Below, one piece after another: positions 27,651-36,291 of a stretch of 64,000 bases of DNA. Below the pieces are notes generated by a model. It searched no databases. It had not been told where the DNA came from and saw nothing but the letters and a program-made list of their open reading frames with translations. The stretch is from an uncultured Clostridia bacterium (GTDB lineage: Bacteria > Bacillota > Clostridia > Oscillospirales > Ruminococcaceae): assembly GCA_947627005.1 (NCBI GenBank), contig CANQUJ010000005.1, forward strand, positions 59,186 to 123,185, in the 5' to 3' direction. Each line of letters starts with the position of its first letter. The stretch's first letter is position 1. Both the position numbers and the translations under genes were made by a program.

Positions 27651-28328
27651 TTAGTCCTCCTTCTTTTCGTGCTTTAAATAATAGACGTACGAATAGGCCG
27701 TCGGCGCGGCGCTTGAGAGCAGCACGAGGACAAAATAGAACCAAAACAGAGTCGACGAGCTCGCGAAGCTCGGGATGACAAACGCCGAAATTACGGTGAC
27801 GACGCCTATCGCGACAAAAACCTTGCCGCCGAAGCGGTGGGTCGCGCGCCAGTTGTTCTCGTCGTTTAAGGCCCAAGGCGTTTTGATGCCGATGGAGTAG
27901 TTTTGGCCGCACTTTGGCAGGTAGTTGCCGAGCAGGATAAACAGTATTCCGCAGCCGATCAGAACCCCGGTCGTGATGTTGATTTTGCCGCCGAGGGCAT
28001 AGGCATAGACCAGCCCGTTCACGAGTATCGACATCACGGGGCATATCCAGAGAACCATCAGAAACGGCTTGCCGTCAACGTTTTTGCGCTTCGGGTCCAT
28101 AAGAGTTACCGCCGCGCAGACAATATGCACCAAAAGCATCGCCGCGGGCAGCGCGAAAACGGCGGCGGCCTTTGACATAAAGCCGTCGGCCTCGCCCGCA
28201 GAGTTGAAGTGAGAGGGCATAGGGTCGGGCAGCTTAGCCCAGACTATCAAGCCGAAAACTATCGGCAAAAGGGTCAGCAGAGCGGTTATTATCAGCGTCG
28301 GCAGGTATTTTTTGATCATTTTCTTCAT
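27651..28328 (-). CDS. sdpI: SdpI-family membrane immunity protein
   Basis: This 225-residue protein has six or seven TM segments. The N-terminal half carries the DUF1648 pattern 'LPDPMPSHFNSAGEADGF'. The second half has the SdpI signature IGIKTPWALNDENNWRATHR followed by GGKVF. In Bacillus, SdpI protects against the SdpC toxin and sequesters the repressor SdpR. No sdpC-like toxin is seen here. Start ATG has GGAGGG eight bases upstream, lying inside the coding region of the preceding ArsR gene. Confidence 0.85.
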   Translation of the reverse strand: MKKMIKKYLPTLIITALLTLLPIVFGLIVWAKLPDPMPSHFNSAGEADGFMSKAAAVFALPAAMLLVHIVCAAVTLMDPKRKNVDGKPFLMVLWICPVMSILVNGLVYAYALGGKINITTGVLIGCGILFILLGNYLPKCGQNYSIGIKTPWALNDENNWRATHRFGGKVFVAIGVVTVISAFVIPSFASSSTLFWFYFVLVLLSSAAPTAYSYVYYLKHEKKED

Positions 28329-28593
28329 TTTCCGTTCCCTCCAGATTTTTTATCCATAAAATTATTTCTTCCAAAACCGAGGCGTTGAGCTCGTAATAGA
28401 TGAACTTTCCGTCGCGGTTGTCGCGAATGAGATCGGCTTCTTTTAATACCGACAAATGGCGAGAGATCGCAGCGGCGCTTATTTCAAACTTCTCGCTTAT
28501 CTCGCCCGCGGAGAGCGAGCCGCTTTTTAACAGAGAGAGTATCTCGCGGCGAGTAGGGTCCGCCAGCGCGCGCATTGTTGCTTGAAGGCTCAT
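28234..28593 (-). CDS. sdpR: SdpR/ArsR-family repressor
   Basis: This 119-residue winged helix protein contains ALADPTRREILSLLKSGSLS, then EISEKFEISAAAISRHLSVL as recognition helix and the 'IYYELN' wing, all ArsR/SdpR-like. No metal-binding cysteines are visible, in line with SdpR. SdpR proteins usually end near WIKNLEG; here the frame runs on about 33 residues and overlaps sdpI by 95 bases, which is unusual. Its promoter overlaps a near-perfect palindrome, implying autoregulation. Start has GAAAGGAGC upstream. Confidence 0.85.
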   Translation of the reverse strand: MSLQATMRALADPTRREILSLLKSGSLSAGEISEKFEISAAAISRHLSVLKEADLIRDNRDGKFIYYELNASVLEEIILWIKNLEGTENEENDQKIPADADNNRSADPFADSFRLDSLG

Positions 28594-28640
28594 GATATCG
28601 CTCCTTTCGGATTAAAATTTGCGGCTTCGGCCGCAGTCGC

Positions 28641-28696
28641 TTAACATTTAACTTAAATGTTAATTGTAGTATAGCAAAAGCCGCCGAGGTTGTCAA
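28641..28696 (-). promoter_or_regulatory. sdpRI promoter and palindromic operator
   Basis: Minus strand: -35 TTGACA (28696-28691), 17-base spacer, -10 TATACT (28673-28668). Just downstream, across the start point, lies the 23-base palindrome TTAACATTTAA-C-TTAAATGTTAA (28641-28663), perfect except for its central base. This is the expected operator of the SdpR protein encoded next. Confidence 0.88.
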
Positions 28697-28730
28697 TACC
28701 CCCGGCGGAAAATTTTTTGCGCCTTAGCAG

Positions 28731-28825
28731 GGCGCCGCCCCGGCGTTTGCCTTCGGCAAACGCCTCCCCGCGCCCCAGCGGGGGCGCGGGGCGTTCGCGC
28801 CCGAAGGGCGCGAACCGGCGGCGCC
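28731..28825. repeat. Three-hairpin cruciform-like palindromic element
   Basis: An outer nine-base stem (GGCGCCGCC 28731-28739 with GGCGGCGCC 28817-28825) encloses three consecutive perfect hairpins. Arms are GGCGTTTGCC/GGCAAACGCC (28742-28764), CCCCGCGCCCC/GGGGCGCGGGG (28766-28791) and GTTCGCGCCC/GGGCGCGAAC (28793-28815), with loops of three to four bases. The four stems use nearly every base. No coding sense. It lies between sdpR and a minus-strand gene end. Confidence 0.85.
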
Positions 28826-28837
28826 GTAGAAACCTCG

Positions 28838-29392
28838 CTATTTCGCCTTTTCGATTTTATAGGCCGTGATCAGCAGCTCGCCGAATCTGACGTTCGCAAG
28901 CCGGGGCGAGCGGTCGTTTTGGTAGAGATTGTAGACCAACAGCCTTCCGCGCTCAGAAATCGCGAAGACGGTGTGGATTCTCGGGCTTTTCGGGCCGTTG
29001 TAGAAAGACAGGATATACCTGCCGTCCGGCGAAATATCGCGGGTCTTCTCATAGGCTATCCCGAACGCGGAAAGTACCCTTCCGAGTGAAAAAGGGTTTC
29101 CTCCGAAAAATCCGAGCGGCCAGATCGAAAGCGCCCCGCGCCGCAAAAACGCGCGCTTGACCTCTTCAAAGCTGCCCGAAAGGCCGAGCGACAAAACCGC
29201 GTTATAAATCGCGACGACCTCGCAGGCGGTGTTTTCGGCCTTGGCGAGGTATAGTCTGCGACCCTTTAAAGAGCCCTGCCCGAAGATATAATTCCGCGCC
29301 TCGGCGGAGCTTTCGCCCTTTCTCGCAAAAATTCTCGGGCAGATCGCGCTTTGAAGCCTTAAAAGCGCGTTTAAAAACAGGTGTATAATCAT
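28838..29392 (-). CDS. Hypothetical protein with Cys-His-Asn arrangement
   Basis: I do not recognise this 184-residue protein with confidence. It has a Cys in ENTACEVVAIYNAVLSLG (Cys57), a later RIHTVFAIS (His140) and LLVYNLYQND (Asn155). That order and spacing recalls papain-like or C39-like cysteine peptidase folds, in which Cys begins a helix and His lies on a strand. The N terminus (residues 1-20) is hydrophobic and could be an anchor. It overlaps the lysozyme gene by four bases, so the two are translationally coupled and may act together at the cell surface. A GC-rich palindrome follows it. Confidence 0.55.
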   Translation of the reverse strand: MIIHLFLNALLRLQSAICPRIFARKGESSAEARNYIFGQGSLKGRRLYLAKAENTACEVVAIYNAVLSLGLSGSFEEVKRAFLRRGALSIWPLGFFGGNPFSLGRVLSAFGIAYEKTRDISPDGRYILSFYNGPKSPRIHTVFAISERGRLLVYNLYQNDRSPRLANVRFGELLITAYKIEKAK

Positions 29393-30495
29393 TCTTCCGC
29401 CGAATAGTCTTTAAAGCAGATGTTCAAATCCACGCTGCCGTTTATGCCGTCTACGCTGCCCTTAGAGGAATACTGCCACATCTGCCACTTATAGGGCAGC
29501 GAGGGAAGGTCGTTGTATTCGGCGTACCAAAGGTCATAGTCTTGAAGCCGCGCGAGGTCGTATTTCCAGACGGTAGTCTTTTTGTTGGCATATAAGACCG
29601 GCGTGTAGCCCTCGAGCTCGAGCCTTTGGGCGAAGACGAGAAAGTTGTTAGTAAGCTGTTCCGGGTCGATATATGCGGTTCGGGCGGTGTCGCCGTCCGG
29701 GTCGTTGACTACCTCCCAGTCGTAGGCCACGGGGAAGGTCACGTCGTAGTCTTCAAGAAGCTCAGCGACGAAGTTGGCCTCTTCAAGGGCTTCCTCCTCG
29801 GTAAGCGCCTGCGAGAAATAATATACCCCGACTTTAAGTCCTGCGTCGATAGCGCCCCTTATGTTCATTTTAAAGTTTGCGTCCTCCGCCAAAAGGCCGG
29901 TGACGTAGCCCCGGTTTCCGCAGCGGATCATAACGAAATCAATGCCCGAGTCTTTGACCGCCCGCCAGTCGATCTCGCCCTGATAGACCGAAACGTCTAT
30001 CCCCGCCATATATTCCTCCGGCCCGGAATAGGTCATATAGCCGGTCTGTTCGTCTTTAGAAAAGAGATCGTATATAAGCTCGTTTTTCGCGACCCCCTGC
30101 AAAATCGGAATTCTAATCGGCCCGTAGCTCGAATCGTTGAGCAAAAAGCCGTCCTCGCCCAAAACCCGCTCATATTCCACCGAAGGGTCGATAGGTATGT
30201 AATCCGGCACGAGAATTTCTTTTTCGACCTCCACTATCTGGGGGACTATCGTTCCCTGCTCGCGGCTCCAGCCTATCGCGCAGACTATCAGCGCCGCGCT
30301 TAAAAATATCACCGCAGCGCTTAAAGCCGCCACCGCCGCGAGATATGTCTTTGAAGAAGACCTTTCTCTTCGCGACTTCGCCTGCTCTGCCCGACGAGTA
30401 AGCTCGGTCAGTTCGTCGTATACCTGCGCCGCCGATCGGCGCTCGCCGCTCTGCTCCGCCGTCGCCGTTCCGCTGAATTGAAGCTTATCCTGCAT
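29389..30495 (-). CDS. Membrane-anchored GH25 lysozyme
   Basis: This 368-residue protein has a cytoplasmic N terminus, one TM (about 50-73), a linker, and a GH25 muramidase domain (about 160-362). The domain opens with AGIDVSVYQGEIDW (Asp167) and has the catalytic acid pair in FPVAYDWEV (Asp259, Glu261). GVYYFSQA and 'WYAEYNDLPSLPYKWQMWQY' are further family segments. It cuts the MurNAc-GlcNAc bond of peptidoglycan. Retention by a TM anchor rather than secretion suggests a role in the cell's own wall. ATG follows AAGGAAAGG. Confidence 0.9.
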   Translation of the reverse strand: MQDKLQFSGTATAEQSGERRSAAQVYDELTELTRRAEQAKSRRERSSSKTYLAAVAALSAAVIFLSAALIVCAIGWSREQGTIVPQIVEVEKEILVPDYIPIDPSVEYERVLGEDGFLLNDSSYGPIRIPILQGVAKNELIYDLFSKDEQTGYMTYSGPEEYMAGIDVSVYQGEIDWRAVKDSGIDFVMIRCGNRGYVTGLLAEDANFKMNIRGAIDAGLKVGVYYFSQALTEEEALEEANFVAELLEDYDVTFPVAYDWEVVNDPDGDTARTAYIDPEQLTNNFLVFAQRLELEGYTPVLYANKKTTVWKYDLARLQDYDLWYAEYNDLPSLPYKWQMWQYSSKGSVDGINGSVDLNICFKDYSAEE

Positions 30496-30632
30496 AAAAA
30501 TTTTCCTTTCCTTACTTTAAATTGCGCGACCACTTCCACGCCGCCGGATTTCGAGCGAATCCCGCATTATCCGACATTTTAAGTTTAGCATATCCCGCCG
30601 AAGTTGTAAAGCGGAACATTGAGGAAAAGAAA

Positions 30633-30668
30633 AAAGAGAAAGGAAGATATCTCCCTTTCTCTTAAAAA
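30633..30668 (-). terminator. metY terminator
   Basis: Minus strand stem AAGAGAAAGG/CCTTTCTCTT followed by a run of Ts (A-rich at 30629-30636 on the plus strand). It lies 17 bases after the metY stop. Confidence 0.8.
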
Positions 30669-30684
30669 ATACTATTTTATACCG

Positions 30685-31968
30685 TTATTTTATCGCCGCG
30701 AAGCCGCGCTCGAGGTCGGCGATTATGTCGTCGATATGCTCGGTTCCGATCGAAAGGCGAACGGTGTTCGGCTTGATTCCCTGCTCTGAAAGCTCGCTTT
30801 CGCTAAGCTGGCTGTGGGTGGTGGTCGCGGGGTGGATAACAAGGCTCTTAAGGTCGGCGACGTTTGCCAGAAGCGAGAATATCTTCAAACTGTCGATAAA
30901 CTTAAAAGCCTCTTCCTTTCCGCCCTTGATCTCGAACGTAAAGATCGACCCGCCGCCGTTCGGGAAGTATTTTTCATAGAGCGCGTGGTCGGGGTGGTCT
31001 TTTAAAGACGGGTGGTTCACCTTTTCAACAAGCGGGTGGTTCGAGAGATACTCGACAACCTTTTTGGTGTTCTCGGCGTGCCGCTCGACCCTTAGCGACA
31101 AAGTCTCTATCCCCTGCAAAAGCAGGAACGCCGCAAAGGGCGAGATAGTCGCGCCGGTGTCTCTTAAAAGAATCGCGCGGATATATGTTACGAAAGCCGC
31201 GCTGCCGGCCGCTTTAGCGAACGAAACACCGTGATAGCTCGGGTTGGCGTCGGCTATCGCGGGGTATTTCCCGCTTGCCGCCCAATCGAATTTTCCCGAG
31301 TCTACGATTATTCCGCCGAGGGTGGTGCCGTGGCCGCCGAGGAATTTAGTCGCCGAATGAACGACTATATCTGCGCCGTGCTCTATCGGGCGAATCAGAT
31401 AGGGCGTTCCGAAGGTGTTGTCTACGACCAGCGGAAGGCCGTGTTTGTGCGCAAGTTCCGCAAGGGCGTCGATATCCGGAATGTCGCTGTTAGGGTTGCC
31501 GAGGGTCTCGATGTATATCGCGCGGGTGTTGTCTTTTATCGCGGCCTCGACCTCTTTAAGGTCGTGGATATTTACGAAGTCTGCGGTTATGCCGAAGCCG
31601 GGCAGGGTGTGCTCCAAAAGGTTATAGCTTCCGCCGTAGATGGTCTTCTGCGAGACGATGTGGCCGCCGTTTTGGCCGAGAGCCTCTAATACATAGGTTA
31701 TCGCGGCGGCGCCCGAGGCGAGCGCCAGGGCCGCTACTCCACCCTCAAGCGCGGCGACCCGCTTTTCCAAAACGTCTTGGGTAGAGTTTGTAAGCCTGCC
31801 GTAGATATTTCCGGCGTCCGCAAGGCCGAACCTTGCGGCGGCGTGGTCGCAGTTGTGAAAAACGTATGAAGTCGTGGCGTAGATCGGGACCGCTCTCGAA
31901 TCGGTTGCGGGGTCGGCGCTCTCTTGGCCGACGTGGAGCTGAAGGGTTTCAAATTTATATTCGGACAT
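30685..31968 (-). CDS. metY: O-acetylhomoserine sulfhydrylase (aminocarboxypropyltransferase)
   Basis: This 427-residue PLP enzyme of the Cys/Met metabolism family converts O-acetylhomoserine plus sulfide to homocysteine. The PLP lysine is in VVHSATKFLGGHGTT. N-terminal 'ETLQLHVGQE', 'PIYATTSYVF' and NIYGRLTNST plus the large insertion after the lysine are typical of MetY rather than MetB. C-terminal VRLSIGTEHIDDI closes the domain. AAAGGAA precedes the ATG. A likely Rrf2-type operator upstream suggests control by cysteine or sulfur supply. Confidence 0.93.
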   Translation of the reverse strand: MSEYKFETLQLHVGQESADPATDSRAVPIYATTSYVFHNCDHAAARFGLADAGNIYGRLTNSTQDVLEKRVAALEGGVAALALASGAAAITYVLEALGQNGGHIVSQKTIYGGSYNLLEHTLPGFGITADFVNIHDLKEVEAAIKDNTRAIYIETLGNPNSDIPDIDALAELAHKHGLPLVVDNTFGTPYLIRPIEHGADIVVHSATKFLGGHGTTLGGIIVDSGKFDWAASGKYPAIADANPSYHGVSFAKAAGSAAFVTYIRAILLRDTGATISPFAAFLLLQGIETLSLRVERHAENTKKVVEYLSNHPLVEKVNHPSLKDHPDHALYEKYFPNGGGSIFTFEIKGGKEEAFKFIDSLKIFSLLANVADLKSLVIHPATTTHSQLSESELSEQGIKPNTVRLSIGTEHIDDIIADLERGFAAIK

Positions 31969-32029
31969 GGTAAAAATTCCTTTCTTCGGGTAAAATTTTA
32001 GGGTTTTTTGATGATTTTTTTAAAATTCT

Positions 32030-32101
32030 TTAAAAATCCTGCCCCAACATTCGCCCGAAGCGGAAGTTTTCTCTTATAAGCTCTTCAAAATAGTTTTTCA
32101 T
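32030..32101 (-). CDS. Putative 23-residue leader peptide upstream of metY
   Basis: A short frame starting at 32101 encodes MKNYFEELIRENF followed by ten more residues ending GQDF. It has an excellent AAAGGAGC ribosome binding site eight bases before its ATG, just inside the metY transcript. It contains no cysteine or methionine run, so it does not look like a classical attenuator. It ends 61 bases before metY. Function unknown; it may be a translated small protein or simply set translation of the leader. Confidence 0.45.
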   Translation of the reverse strand: MKNYFEELIRENFRFGRMLGQDF

Positions 32102-32128
32102 GGTTTGCTCCTTTCGGCGCGTGATTAA

Positions 32129-32181
32129 ATACCTACTAAATAGGTTGGTATAAATATACCACGCCTTTTTCGATCTGTCAA
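32129..32181 (-). promoter_or_regulatory. metY promoter with Rrf2/CymR-like operator
   Basis: Minus strand -35 TTGACA (32181-32176), 17-base spacer, -10 TATATT (32158-32153). Immediately downstream is an imperfect 23-base palindrome, ATACC..AC..A-T-T..GT..GGTAT (32129-32151), with eight of eleven positions symmetrical. It resembles binding sites of Rrf2-type regulators such as CymR. Assignment to CymR is inference. The remainder of the 387-base gap 31969-32355 holds an isolated TATAAT (32301) that may serve the divergent ABC gene. Confidence 0.65.
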
Positions 32182-32355
32182 GGGGTATTTCAAAAAAATT
32201 TTTTTGCGAAAAACAGCGGGTTTTCACATAAAAAACAACATGCTTTCACATAAAACCGATAAACTGTGCTTTGAGTGTAGATTTTTTAACATTTCGGTGC
32301 TATAATTTATTAGCCGCGCTTTTGAGCCGGCTTATATAGAAAGGAAGAGAGCGTT

Positions 32356-35300
32356 TTGTTAGAACTTAGAAACATTAAGAAGGACTACCCCGCCGGCGAC
32401 GGCATCGTTCACGCGCTTAAGGGGATATCTCTTGAATTCAGGGCCTGCGATTTCGTGTCGATTCTGGGCCCCTCGGGCTGCGGAAAGACGACCATGCTCA
32501 ACATCATCGGGGGCCTCGACCAATACACCGAGGGCGACCTTATCATCAACTGCCGCTCTACAAAGGATTTTAAAGACCGCGACTGGGACGCTTATCGCAA
32601 CCACTCGGTCGGGTTTGTATTTCAAAGCTACAATCTGATACCTCATCAGACCGTTTTACGAAACGTCGAGCTTGCGCTTACCCTCTCGGGGGTATCCAAA
32701 ACCGAGCGCAAAAAGCGCGCGAAAGAGGCGCTTGAAAAGGTCGGCCTCGGGTCGCAGCTCAACAAGCGCCCGGCCGAGATGTCTGGCGGACAGATGCAGA
32801 GGGTAGCCATCGCGAGGGCTATCGTCAACAACCCGGATATAATCCTTGCAGACGAGCCGACCGGCGCCCTTGACACCGAGACCAGCGTTCAGGTTATGGA
32901 TATTTTAAAAGAGATCTCTAAAGACCGCCTTGTGGTTATGGTGACCCACAACCCCGACCTTGCGGAGAAATATTCGACGAGAATAATCCGCATGCTCGAC
33001 GGCGAGATCACCGACGACTCGGCGCCGCTTACCGACGACGAGCGCGCAAAAGAAAAGGCCGCCGACTCTTCAAAGAGCGAGAACAAAAAGCTCCCCTCGA
33101 TGTCGTTCGCGACCTCGTTCGGGCTTTCGCTTAAAAACCTGTTCACCAAAAAGGGCAGGACTGCGCTGACCTCTTTCGCCGGAAGCATCGGGATCATCGG
33201 GATCGCGCTTATCTTCGCGGTCTCGCAGGGAATGACCACCTATATCAACACCGTTCAGGAGGACACCCTTTCTTCCTATCCGCTGACTCTCGAGTCGCAG
33301 CATATGGATATGACCGCCCTTATGCAGACCTTTATCGGCGCGGCGCAATCCACCCACGAACACGAAAAAGACGCGGTATACGCCAAGGGCATGATCTATG
33401 ATATGGTCAACTCGCTAAGCAACCTTGAGACCACCAAAAACGACCTCGCTTCGTTTAAAAAATACATCGAGGCGGAGCGGGCCGACGAAAGCGAAGAAAA
33501 CGAGCTTAGAGAGGCTATAAACGGAATACAGTATACCTATGACTTAGACCTTTTGATCTACACCGAAAACGTCGACGGGGCGATTATTCGCTCGGATATG
33601 CAGGAGCTTATGAAAGACTTTTTGGTGGAGTATCTCGGGACGGACATATCCTCGCTTATGACCTTAAGCGAGGAATACGGAATAAGCGAATCGCCGATGA
33701 GCTCGATGTCTATGGGCGGAATGTCGGCCGAGCTTTGGCAGGAAATGCTGCCCGGCGACAACGGAAAGCTTATCAGCCCGATTTTAGAGAAGCAGTACGA
33801 CGTTATCTACGGCTCGTGGCCGGACGAATACGACGAAATAGTTCTTGTTTTGGACGATAACAACGAGCTGAACGATATGTCGCTCTATGCGCTGGGGCTT
33901 TCTTCAAAAGAAGACGTCGACGCGATCATGGACGCGGCGGTGAACAAAAAAGAGGTCCCGGTAGACAAAAAGAAGTGGAGCTACGAGGATATCTGCAATA
34001 TGGAATTCAGGACCATTCTCAATTCCGACTGCTACGCCTATGACAGCGCCACCGGGACTTATAACGACCTTAGAGACACCGAGGCGGGGATAAAATATCT
34101 TTACGACAACGCCCTGCCGCTTAAGGTCTCGGGGATAATCCGCCCGAACGAAGACGCGGTATCCACGATGCTCTCCTGCCCGATAGGCTATACCTATAAG
34201 CTTACCGAATACATCATCGAACACTCGAAGGACTCGGCCGCAGTCAAGGCGCAGCAGGATTCGCCGACGACGGATATCTTCACCGGGCTGCCCTTCGACG
34301 AAAGCTCGGGCTCTCTTTCGGACGAAGAGAAAGAGGCCGCCTTCCGCGAATATATCGCCGGGCTCGACGAAGCCGGAAAGGCCGGCGCCTACGTCGAAAT
34401 TTTGAGTATTCCTACCCAAGAGCAGCTTGACGCAGCCGTTTCGCAGTCGGTCGGGTCGATGACAAGAGAAGATATGGAAACGACGATGATACAGGCGCTA
34501 ACCCAACAGATGGGAATGGACGAGGCGAACATTCGCGACTATGTGGGGAATATGAGCGACGACGAGCTTACCGATCTGTTTTCGCAGATGGCCGCGGAGC
34601 AGGTAAAGGCGCAGTTTGCGCAGCAGGTTAAAGAGCAGACCGGCGGAATGACCCAGGAACAGCTTGCCGGCGCGCTCGATATTGCGATGCAGACCTATAC
34701 CGCCGAGCAGTGCGCGACATATTACGACGAGATCATGGAATTTTCGGAGTCTTCATACGACGCCAATCTTAAAAAGCTCGGCTGCATCGACCTTGAAACC
34801 CCCGCGAGCATAAACATCTTCGCCTCGAGCTTTGAGAACAAAGAGATCATCGAAGACGCGATAACCGCCTACAACGACTCGGTCGACGACCTTTCGGAGA
34901 TTCATTATACCGACTACGTCGGGCTTATGATGTCATCGGTGACCACGATAATCAACGCGATAACCTATGTTTTGATAGCTTTTGTGGCGATATCGCTTGT
35001 TGTTTCGTCGATAATGATAGGAGTTATCACCCTTATTTCGGTCCAAGAGCGCACGAAGGAGATCGGCATACTGCGCGCGATCGGCGCCTCGAAGCACAAC
35101 GTTTCGAGCATGTTCAACGCCGAAACGGTCATCATCGGCTTCGCCTCGGGGCTGCTCGGAGTTATTATAACCTATCTGCTCTGCATACCGATAAACCTTA
35201 TTTTGCACCATCTCACCGGAATCGGCAACCTAAGCGCGTTCCTGCCGCTTCCCGCCGCGATAGTTCTTATAGCGATAAGTATGATTTTGACGCTTATCGC

Positions 35301-35364
35301 GGGAATCATCCCCTCGCGCAGCGCCGCGAAGAAAGACCCGGTAGTGGCGTTGAGGACGGAGTAA
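32356..35364 (+). CDS. MacB/FtsX-type ABC transporter, fused ATPase and permease
   Basis: This 1002-residue protein has an N-terminal ABC ATPase (residues about 1-225): Walker [10 protein letters not shown], signature MSGGQMQRV, Walker [16 protein letters not shown] (about 262-285) and a very long extracytoplasmic region (about 290-860) rich in Glu, Asp, Met and Gln come next. Three C-terminal TMs carry the FtsX coupling segment [20 protein letters not shown]. This layout is that of efflux or mechanotransmission ABC proteins rather than importers. Substrate unknown; peptides or lipid-linked antibiotics are typical. The start is TTG 32356 after AAAGGAAG. No two-component system is adjacent. 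Confidence 0.85.
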   Translation: MLELRNIKKDYPAGDGIVHALKGISLEFRACDFVSILGPSGCGKTTMLNIIGGLDQYTEGDLIINCRSTKDFKDRDWDAYRNHSVGFVFQSYNLIPHQTVLRNVELALTLSGVSKTERKKRAKEALEKVGLGSQLNKRPAEMSGGQMQRVAIARAIVNNPDIILADEPTGALDTETSVQVMDILKEISKDRLVVMVTHNPDLAEKYSTRIIRMLDGEITDDSAPLTDDERAKEKAADSSKSENKKLPSMSFATSFGLSLKNLFTKKGRTALTSFAGSIGIIGIALIFAVSQGMTTYINTVQEDTLSSYPLTLESQHMDMTALMQTFIGAAQSTHEHEKDAVYAKGMIYDMVNSLSNLETTKNDLASFKKYIEAERADESEENELREAINGIQYTYDLDLLIYTENVDGAIIRSDMQELMKDFLVEYLGTDISSLMTLSEEYGISESPMSSMSMGGMSAELWQEMLPGDNGKLISPILEKQYDVIYGSWPDEYDEIVLVLDDNNELNDMSLYALGLSSKEDVDAIMDAAVNKKEVPVDKKKWSYEDICNMEFRTILNSDCYAYDSATGTYNDLRDTEAGIKYLYDNALPLKVSGIIRPNEDAVSTMLSCPIGYTYKLTEYIIEHSKDSAAVKAQQDSPTTDIFTGLPFDESSGSLSDEEKEAAFREYIAGLDEAGKAGAYVEILSIPTQEQLDAAVSQSVGSMTREDMETTMIQALTQQMGMDEANIRDYVGNMSDDELTDLFSQMAAEQVKAQFAQQVKEQTGGMTQEQLAGALDIAMQTYTAEQCATYYDEIMEFSESSYDANLKKLGCIDLETPASINIFASSFENKEIIEDAITAYNDSVDDLSEIHYTDYVGLMMSSVTTIINAITYVLIAFVAISLVVSSIMIGVITLISVQERTKEIGILRAIGASKHNVSSMFNAETVIIGFASGLLGVIITYLLCIPINLILHHLTGIGNLSAFLPLPAAIVLIAISMILTLIAGIIPSRSAAKKDPVVALRTE

Positions 35365-35371
35365 AAATTAT

Positions 35372-35400
35372 CCGCTCTGCTAAGGCAGGGCGGAATTTTT
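35372..35400 (+). terminator. Terminator after the ABC transporter gene
   Basis: Stem CCGCTCTGC (35372-35380)/GCAGGGCGG (35385-35393) with one wobble pair, then AATTTTT. Confidence 0.82.
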
Positions 35401-36185
35401 ATGCGGGATTAAATAGGGGAGGGGGAGAGTAAGGAGCTGCTTCTCCTAAGGATATAACGTAAAAAGGGGTAGTTCCCGACCCATAAGCCGCGGTGCCCAC
35501 TGTTAAAAGGTATTCGCTGTGCGGATGGGGTTTTAAGTGGGCGGACAGAGTTAAAGCTGGGAAAATCCCGCCCGCCGGCCCTTTGCTAAAAGGTATTCGC
35601 TTCGCTCATACTATTTAAAGCCACCCCACCCCTCTCGCTTCGCTCGCCCCCTCCCCTTAAAGGGGGAGGGGGTGCATGAATGCGGTTTTTGCCCAAGAGG
35701 ACGAGCGGGCGGGCGTTTATGCCCGCGAAGTCCGATTGGCTGCAAAAACCAGCTTTCAGTCCCTCGAGGGGCGGGGGCTGCGCTTATTTATACTTTTGCG
35801 CAAAACTTTGCGGGGGCGGGGTGCAAGCGACGCCCGCGGCAAAGAAATAAAGGTCTTCGTTTGTCAGCGTCGCTGCGAGCCCGCCTTCGGCGGTCTCCCA
35901 ACTTGGGCGGAGCGGTTCAAATAGCACTCGGCGAAGCCGAGTTCCTTTTAATTGGGGCGGTTGTGGGTGGGAACACTCCATATTTTTAATATGCTACAGT
36001 GTTTAACGTAACCCCCTCCCTACGGGAGGGGGCAGGGGGAGGGCGTCTAAAAATAGTATGAGCGAAGCGAATACCTTTTTATGGCGGGAAGTTGCGGGAG
36101 GGGATTTTTCTAAGCCTCAACTCCGCCCAGCCGCTCAAACACCATTCGGCGCAGCGAATTCCTTTTAATAGCCGGCTGGTAAACA
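35401..36185. repeat. Non-coding spacer packed with palindromic and inverted repeats
   Basis: This stretch of roughly 790 bases has no credible gene. It contains an exact 29-base inverted repeat (35588-35616 and 36051-36079, core GGTATTCGCTTCGCTCATAC), and a further partial copy AAAAGGTATTCGCT at 35515. Two related units of the form TCGGCGNAGCNGANTTCCTTTTAAT lie near 35929 and 36146. Palindromic CCCCCTCCCC/GGGGAGGGGG blocks lie near 35650 and 36012. It looks like a nest of small mobile or REP-like intergenic repeats. Confidence 0.75.
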
Positions 36186-36291
36186 GATGTTCCCCTTACC
36201 CTCCCCTCCCCTTCTATCCCCCTTTAAATCTCTTGAATTTACCAAATATACATGCTATAATAATCGCAAGCAATTTGCCCGGGGGGATATT

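Noticed and set aside
35672..35989. Open frames in the repeat-rich spacer
   Set aside because: They run through palindromes and repeats, have no RBS and odd composition.
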